Part shown: one piece after another, positions 59,309 through 64,000 of the stretch | Layout of the letters: every line of letters starts with the position of its first letter | Numbering within the stretch: the stretch's first letter is position 1 | Source of the DNA: Sphingomonas sp. UNC305MFCol5.2 | Lineage (GTDB): Bacteria > Pseudomonadota > Alphaproteobacteria > Sphingomonadales > Sphingomonadaceae | Direction of reading: 5' to 3' | DNA length: 64,000 nt | Assembly (NCBI RefSeq): GCF_000712135.1 | Contig: NZ_JOOE01000003.1 | Coordinates: forward strand, 434,001-498,000 | Position numbers and translations under genes: made by a program | Notes under the pieces: generated by a model | What the model was told of the DNA's origin: nothing | The model's database searches: none | Seen by the model: only the letters and a program-made list of their open reading frames with translations

Positions 59309-60255
59309 GACGCACCGTTCTCCTTTTTCGGCGTCCCCTCTACTCCGTCCGGCACCGGTTCGGCTAGGGCGGCGTTGAGTTCGGCGCCGGCGACCATGCC
59401 GAGCCCGATCAGATAGAAGAAGATCAATACGATCATCACGCCGGCGAGACTACCATAAGTAAGGTCATAGCTGCCGAGCAGCGCCAGCACGCGCGGCAGC
59501 ATCGCCGTGACGAACAGCCACCACAAGGTGATGAAAGCCGGCCCGGGCCATTTCGGACAGTTCGAAAACCGATAGCGGCTCGGCGTCAGCGAATAGAACA
59601 GCATGTACAGCGCACCGAACAGCACCAACGCGGGCAATGCCCTGGTGGCGGAAACGATCGTCAGCGTCTGCGATGCCCAGGGCAGCAACCGGTAGATGAA
59701 TTGCTCGACGCCGGTCAGCAGCACCTGGAAGCTGAACGCCGCCATTGCCAGGACGACCGAGGCGACGGTTATGCCGATCGCGCCCAGCCGATAGCGCCAG
59801 AAGGGCGTGCTCGATTTCACGCCATAGGATTGGCGAAGGATTCCGCGCAGCGTCTCGATGAAGCCGGCGGTGGTCCACAAGCCGACGAGTGCGCCGAACC
59901 ACAGGAGATTTCCGGTGCGCGCCTGGAGCACGTCGGCAGCGGGCTTGCGGAGCACTTCCCCCACGTCGGGCGGCATCGTCTGCAGGAACGCCTCGAGCGT
60001 CCGTATCCCTTCGGCGCTGCGACCGATCAGCTGCGCGATCGCCGCGGCGACGATCAGGAACGGAAAAAGCGTGACGAGCGACAGATATGCGAAATTGCCG
60101 GCATAGGTGAACCCTTCGTTGAAGGTGTCCGTCACGACGCGGCCGATGACGTGGAAGAATCTGGGTCCGAAACCGATCCTGCCCATCGCCGCGCGAAGCC
60201 GGGCACCGGGCCCCGGCTTCGCCTCGGCGGCGTCGGCGGATTCCGCTTCTTTCAC
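59305..60255 (-). CDS. YihY/BrkB-family inner-membrane protein
   Basis: This 316-residue protein has about six transmembrane helices with the family blocks FNEGFTYAGNFAYLSLVTLFPF, GLWTTAGFIETLRGILRQSYG, YRFSNCPKWPGPAFITLWW and YDLTYGSLAGVMIVLIFFYLIG. The function of the family is unsettled. It lies 6 bases after the dnaJ-like stop. Confidence 0.92.
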   Translation of the reverse strand: MKEAESADAAEAKPGPGARLRAAMGRIGFGPRFFHVIGRVVTDTFNEGFTYAGNFAYLSLVTLFPFLIVAAAIAQLIGRSAEGIRTLEAFLQTMPPDVGEVLRKPAADVLQARTGNLLWFGALVGLWTTAGFIETLRGILRQSYGVKSSTPFWRYRLGAIGITVASVVLAMAAFSFQVLLTGVEQFIYRLLPWASQTLTIVSATRALPALVLFGALYMLFYSLTPSRYRFSNCPKWPGPAFITLWWLFVTAMLPRVLALLGSYDLTYGSLAGVMIVLIFFYLIGLGMVAGAELNAALAEPVPDGVEGTPKKENGAS

Positions 60256-60261
60256 AAGGGC

Positions 60262-61200
60262 TCAGACGCCCATGCGGCCACGCGGGTTCCCCTTGTCCTG
60301 CCAGCCCTGCACGAACTCGACCAAAGCATCGTCGTCGACCGGCAGATCGACCATCAGCGTGACCAGCAGATCGCCGCGCCCGCCGGCCTTCTTGTGGAAA
60401 CCCCTCCCCTTGAGGCGCAGCACCTTGCCCGAGGTCGAGCCCTTGGGGACCTTGAGCATCACCGCGCCATCGGGCGTAGGCACGCGCACTTCGGCACCGA
60501 GCACCGCTTCGGACAGGCTGACCGGCAAATCGAGCCGGACATCGTCGCCCTCGCGCACGAAGAATCGATGCGGCTGGACGTCGATCGTCACGATAGCGTC
60601 GCCGAAACCGCCGGGACCTTCCTCGCCCTTGCCCGCTAGCCGCATCTGGGTGCCGCTTTCGACGCCTGCGGGCAGCTTGAGGTCGATCGTCTTGCCGTCG
60701 CGCAGCGTGATCCGCTGCGGCGTGAGCCTGGCGGCATCTTCGAAGGCCACGGCGAGGCGATAGGCGACGTTCGCCCCCTTGGCCGCCGGCCGCCGGCCGA
60801 ATCCGCCAAAGCCGCCGCTGAATCCGCCGCCGCCGCGCCGCCCCGCGCCGCCGCCGAACAGTCCCTCGAAAATATCGCCGATGTCGTTCGCTTCGCCGCC
60901 GAAATCGAAACCGCCGCTGCCGCCGGGACGAAAGCCCCCCTGCGGGCCGCCGCTGCCATATCCGAACGGCGCGGTGGGATTGCCGTCGCCATCGATTTCG
61001 CCGCGATCGAAGCGCGCGCGCTTGTCCTTGTCGCTCAGCAGATCATAGGCCGACGCGACCTGGCTGAAGCGTTCGGCGGCCTTGGGGTTGTCCTTGTTAC
61101 GGTCAGGGTGCAGCTCCTTGGCGAGCTTGCGATAGGCCTTCTTGATGTCGGCCTCGCTCGCGCCCCTTGCCACGCCCAGAGTTGCATAAGGATCGGCCAC
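60262..61200 (-). CDS. DnaJ-like co-chaperone (CbpA type, no zinc finger)
   Basis: This 312-residue protein has an N-terminal J domain (residues 1-70, with HPD in [11 protein letters not shown]), a Gly/Phe-rich linker, and two C-terminal beta-barrel client domains ([40 protein letters not shown]). The DnaJ zinc-finger cysteines are absent, as in CbpA. It stimulates DnaK. It heads the operon leading to fabI and aroC. Confidence 0.94.
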   Translation of the reverse strand: MADPYATLGVARGASEADIKKAYRKLAKELHPDRNKDNPKAAERFSQVASAYDLLSDKDKRARFDRGEIDGDGNPTAPFGYGSGGPQGGFRPGGSGGFDFGGEANDIGDIFEGLFGGGAGRRGGGGFSGGFGGFGRRPAAKGANVAYRLAVAFEDAARLTPQRITLRDGKTIDLKLPAGVESGTQMRLAGKGEEGPGGFGDAIVTIDVQPHRFFVREGDDVRLDLPVSLSEAVLGAEVRVPTPDGAVMLKVPKGSTSGKVLRLKGRGFHKKAGGRGDLLVTLMVDLPVDDDALVEFVQGWQDKGNPRGRMGV

Positions 61201-61295
61201 TCAATTCCCCGTTCGTATCACCAATGTCGTGCGCTCCTTATAGAAGCAGTGCGCCCGCGAACATCGTTGCCGGACGGGCTTTGCGCAAGCCCGCC

Positions 61296-62186
61296 TCAGG
61301 CGGGGATCTGTTCCAGCGGCTCGACATCGACCGAAACCTGCATCTTCTGCGCGCCCCAGCCGAGGACGATCCCGTCGATCGGGGCCACATCGGCATAGTC
61401 GCGGCCGATCGCGACGACGATATGGTCGCCCGCCATCCAGATGCCGTTGGTGGGATCGACGCCGACCCAGCCGAGCTGCGGCCCTGCCCAGACCAGCACC
61501 CAGGCATGCGTCGCATCGGCACCGACGAGCCGCGGCTGGCCCGGCGGTGGCAGGGTGCGGATATAGCCCGAGGCGTAGGCTGCGGGCAGTCCGGCGGCGC
61601 GCAGGCCCGAGATCATGATCTGCGCGAAATCCTGACACACGCCGCCGCGCTTGAGGAACGCCTCGCGGGGTGGCGTGTCGACAAGCGTGGCCGTGGGGTC
61701 GAAGGCGAATTCGCGCTGGATGCGAAGCGCGAGCGCGATCACCGCTTCGAGCACGGCGCGCCCGGGATCGAGGTCCAGCGCGCACCATTCGGCGATCTCT
61801 CGGTCGAGCGGAATCAGCGGCGACGGGAACAGATAGGCGGCGGGCCCCGCCGGCGATACATCGCGACTCGCCCGCGCCCATTCGGCGATCTGGACGATAT
61901 CGGGATCGGACGGGCCCGGGATCGGCACCGCACGATCGACGCGGACGCGGGCGCGGCTCTCGATGGTGAGCGTGCGCGCGGGTTGCTCGACGACCAGCCG
62001 GACGACATTGGCGAGACCCGCCTCGGCGCGGGCGGGAAACACGCGGCCCTGCGGCTCGATGATCAGGTCGTAATCCTCGACCGTCTGGCCCGACCAGAGG
62101 ATCGGCTTGAGGCGGAGGTTGTTGCGGGCGAAAGCGGCAGGCTCGGCATAGTCGAACCGGGTCACGTGGCGGATCTGGTACAGCAT
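61296..62186 (-). CDS. Transglutaminase-like cysteine peptidase-fold protein
   Basis: This 296-residue protein has an N-terminal beta domain and the transglutaminase core: Cys in RGGVCQDFAQIM, His in DATHAWVLVW and Asp in GVDPTNGIW. It is of the family that usually sits beside ATP-grasp/alpha-E proteins, as here (5-base gap). It may modify or cleave a peptide made by the partner; this is not shown. Confidence 0.92.
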   Translation of the reverse strand: MLYQIRHVTRFDYAEPAAFARNNLRLKPILWSGQTVEDYDLIIEPQGRVFPARAEAGLANVVRLVVEQPARTLTIESRARVRVDRAVPIPGPSDPDIVQIAEWARASRDVSPAGPAAYLFPSPLIPLDREIAEWCALDLDPGRAVLEAVIALALRIQREFAFDPTATLVDTPPREAFLKRGGVCQDFAQIMISGLRAAGLPAAYASGYIRTLPPPGQPRLVGADATHAWVLVWAGPQLGWVGVDPTNGIWMAGDHIVVAIGRDYADVAPIDGIVLGWGAQKMQVSVDVEPLEQIPA

Positions 62187-62191
62187 GCCGG

Positions 62192-64000
62192 TTATGCGAG
62201 GACGAGGCCGGCGGCACGCAGCGGTTCGGCGCCGTGCAGGAAGTAGCGCCTTGCGATCGCCCCCGAAAGATTCGTCAGGCGGGTTTCGAGATCGCCCAAC
62301 ATCGCATCGCTCAGCCGCGTCGCGCTGGCGGTGACGAGGAGTGCCGCGATCTCGCGCGCCTGTGCCTGTTGCGGCTCGGCGAGACCGTCGTCGGAAAGCA
62401 CCGGCAGCGTGTTGAGATGCGCCGAGATCGCCGCGACCTGGAAGGCGAGCGCCCGGGGATTATGGGGGTCGAGCGTCACCAGATCGAGCACGGGCACGCG
62501 CGCCATCCCGGTCAGGTAGCGCTGGCGATAGCTGATCTGGCTGTCCAGCAGGTCGAGCAGGGTCGACAGATCGTCGCTGGTCGCCTGCGCGCCGCCAAAG
62601 GCGCGGATGAAGCGGATCGCGCCCAATGCGCGCTCGATCCGGCGGCCGATGTCGTGGAAGCGCCACGCATCGGTGCGCGTCATATGCTCGCTCGCCAGTC
62701 CGTTGAGCGCCGAATAGCGGCGCTGGAGCGAGCCCGCTTTGTCGAGCAGCACGCCGCGTTGCGGGAAGGGCGCGTCGAGCAGGCGGATCATGTCGGCCGA
62801 GAGCCGCTCGCGCGAGACCTCGCCGATCAGCCGCGCCTGACCATTGATCGCGCGGACGCTGTAATACTCCCCCTCGTCTTCCAGCGCGGTACGCGCGAGT
62901 TGAGTCAGATCGGCGCGTTTGAAGCCCTTGGGCTCGGGCGCCGCGCCCGCAGCCACGACCAGCCGGGTGAGGCGCGCGACGGTATCCGCTGCCAGCGCGG
63001 CACCGGTGTCGGCGCTGATCGAATGGCCGAGCAGGACGCGGAGCAGCCCGAGCAATGCCTCGCCGCGTTCGAGATAGCGGCCGAGCCAGAACAGATTGTC
63101 GGCGACGCGGCTGGGCAGGGTGCCCGGATTGCGGCGGAGCTGGGTGGTGTCGTCCGAAGGCAGCAGCGATACCGGTGCGACCGGATCGGGCCCGTGGATG
63201 CAGACATCGGCCGACCACATCCCCTCTCCCATCACCGCGGCGCGCGGATCCGGATGCTCGCCGATGCGCGCGAAGCCGCCGGGGAGCACGGTCCAGCGGC
63301 CCTCGCCGTCGCGTGCGGCGAAGACGCGCAGCGTGAACGGGCGCGGCGCAAGCCCATCCCCGGCCACCGTCGGCATGGTCGAGAGGCGGACGATCTCCTG
63401 CCCGACATAATCTTGCGGGCGGCGCGTCATATCGTCGAGCAGGGCGGCGCGTTCGTCGGGGCCCAGCGCCGCGCCGAGCACCGTCTCGCCGGCGGGCAGT
63501 CCGAGCGGCGCGCTCCCGAACGCCGGCGCGATCAGCAGCGATTCCAGGTTGGCGGCGACATATTGGCGTTCGGCATCCTGCCCGCACCACCAGGTCGCGA
63601 TATTGGGAAGCGCGAGCGGCGCGCCGGTCAGCACTTCCGCCAGCCGCGGCAGGAATGCGGCGAAGGCGGGTGCTTCGAGCAGCCCGGCGCCGGGCGCGTT
63701 GGCGATGACGACATTGCCCGCGGCGATCGCGTCGATCACGCCGGGCACGCCGATCGTCGAATGCGAATCGAGCGCGAGCGGATCGAGCAGTCGCGGATCG
63801 AGCCGGTGCCACAGGGCATCGACTCGCTTCATGCCCGCAATGGTGCGGACATAGAGCTTGTCGTCGAGTACCGCGAGATCGGCGCCCTCGACGAGGAGGA
63901 AACCGAGATAGCGGGCGAGATGCGCCTGTTCGGCGTAACTCGGGTTGAGGCGGCCGGGCGTGAGCAAGGCGATCCGCGGCTCGGCGCGCCGGCACGCCGC
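62192..64000 (-). CDS. Circularly permuted ATP-grasp/alpha-E domain protein, partial (5' end outside window)
   Basis: The frame is open to the window edge, giving at least 602 residues. The N-terminal part is the circularly permuted ATP-grasp ligase (ALLTPGRLNPSYAEQAHLARY, FLLVEGADLAVLDDKLYVRT, FARIGEHPD). The C-terminal part (about 280 residues from VADNLFWLGRYLERGEALL) is the alpha-E helical domain. The two are often separate genes or a fusion; here they are fused. With the transglutaminase-like gene it forms a conserved peptide-ligase-like module of unknown product. Confidence 0.9.
   Translation of the reverse strand, partial: AACRRAEPRIALLTPGRLNPSYAEQAHLARYLGFLLVEGADLAVLDDKLYVRTIAGMKRVDALWHRLDPRLLDPLALDSHSTIGVPGVIDAIAAGNVVIANAPGAGLLEAPAFAAFLPRLAEVLTGAPLALPNIATWWCGQDAERQYVAANLESLLIAPAFGSAPLGLPAGETVLGAALGPDERAALLDDMTRRPQDYVGQEIVRLSTMPTVAGDGLAPRPFTLRVFAARDGEGRWTVLPGGFARIGEHPDPRAAVMGEGMWSADVCIHGPDPVAPVSLLPSDDTTQLRRNPGTLPSRVADNLFWLGRYLERGEALLGLLRVLLGHSISADTGAALAADTVARLTRLVVAAGAAPEPKGFKRADLTQLARTALEDEGEYYSVRAINGQARLIGEVSRERLSADMIRLLDAPFPQRGVLLDKAGSLQRRYSALNGLASEHMTRTDAWRFHDIGRRIERALGAIRFIRAFGGAQATSDDLSTLLDLLDSQISYRQRYLTGMARVPVLDLVTLDPHNPRALAFQVAAISAHLNTLPVLSDDGLAEPQQAQAREIAALLVTASATRLSDAMLGDLETRLTNLSGAIARRYFLHGAEPLRAAGLVLA

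Noticed and set aside
57794..59416. 540-residue plus-strand frame over aroC, DUF559 and fabI
   Set aside because: It is antisense to three well-supported genes and has no domain.

Overview
The window is about 64 kb of high-GC, densely coding DNA. It is most consistent with the chromosome of an alphaproteobacterium of the Sphingomonadaceae (Sphingomonas type). The evidence is a CcrM cell-cycle methyltransferase, split pntA subunits, an aa3-type oxidase subunit IV microprotein, an imuA-imuB-dnaE2 cassette under a GAAC-N7-GAAC LexA box, FabI, and NadB. No integrase, transposase, phage module or CRISPR array was seen. The assignment rests on gene content and protein character, not on a search.

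Region by region: 1-1.7 kb has an XRE regulator, a small secreted protein and a frameshifted HxlR regulator. 1.7-9.4 kb is one minus-strand operon. It starts with a double-glycine leader peptide gene and continues with an LpxL-like acyltransferase, an HlyD adaptor, a C39-peptidase ABC exporter, an ACP, a ketosynthase, an outer-membrane barrel protein and an exported alpha/beta hydrolase. An exported protein of unknown function is divergent from it (9.7-10.4 kb). 10.7-17 kb has a LytS/LytTR two-component pair, an exported peptidase-like hydrolase and a LysR/MDR-oxidoreductase pair. 17.2-22 kb has tRNA-Val, a pseudo-receiver/winged-helix regulator with a repeated palindromic operator, and the coxIV-pntA1-(DUF559)-pntA2-pntB operon. 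22-31.7 kb has an NtrC-type activator, a membrane glycosyltransferase, SDR, DUF1772, folP, ccrM, tldD, a zinc-finger protein and an ABC ATPase. 31.7-44.2 kb has a PQQ-type sugar dehydrogenase, nadB, a class-A-lactamase-like lipoprotein, a 2OG oxygenase, a repeat-containing unknown protein, polA, a flippase and an M3 peptidase. 44.3-51.3 kb has the SOS mutagenesis cassette plus a 2H phosphoesterase and a VOC protein. 51.4-55 kb has a translationally coupled VOC/cupin/cupin operon, an AraC regulator and an FAA-family hydrolase. 55-64 kb has purA, a small secreted protein, the dnaJ-brkB-fabI-(DUF559)-aroC operon, a transglutaminase-like protein and an ATP-grasp/alpha-E protein cut by the window end.

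Two things stand out. First, the 1.7-9.4 kb operon pairs a bacteriocin-style secretion system with fatty-acid-type enzymes. It looks like a candidate for making and exporting an acylated peptide; the linkage is inferred from gene order. Second, a family of GC-rich palindromic elements recurs at 20.5, 28.8, 45.25 and 58.0-58.5 kb, with a possible fragment at 27.4 kb. Two of them are joined to DUF559 endonuclease-like genes that fill operon junctions (pntA1/pntA2 and fabI/aroC), and one lies inside the imuB reading frame. This suggests a small mobile element family carrying DUF559.
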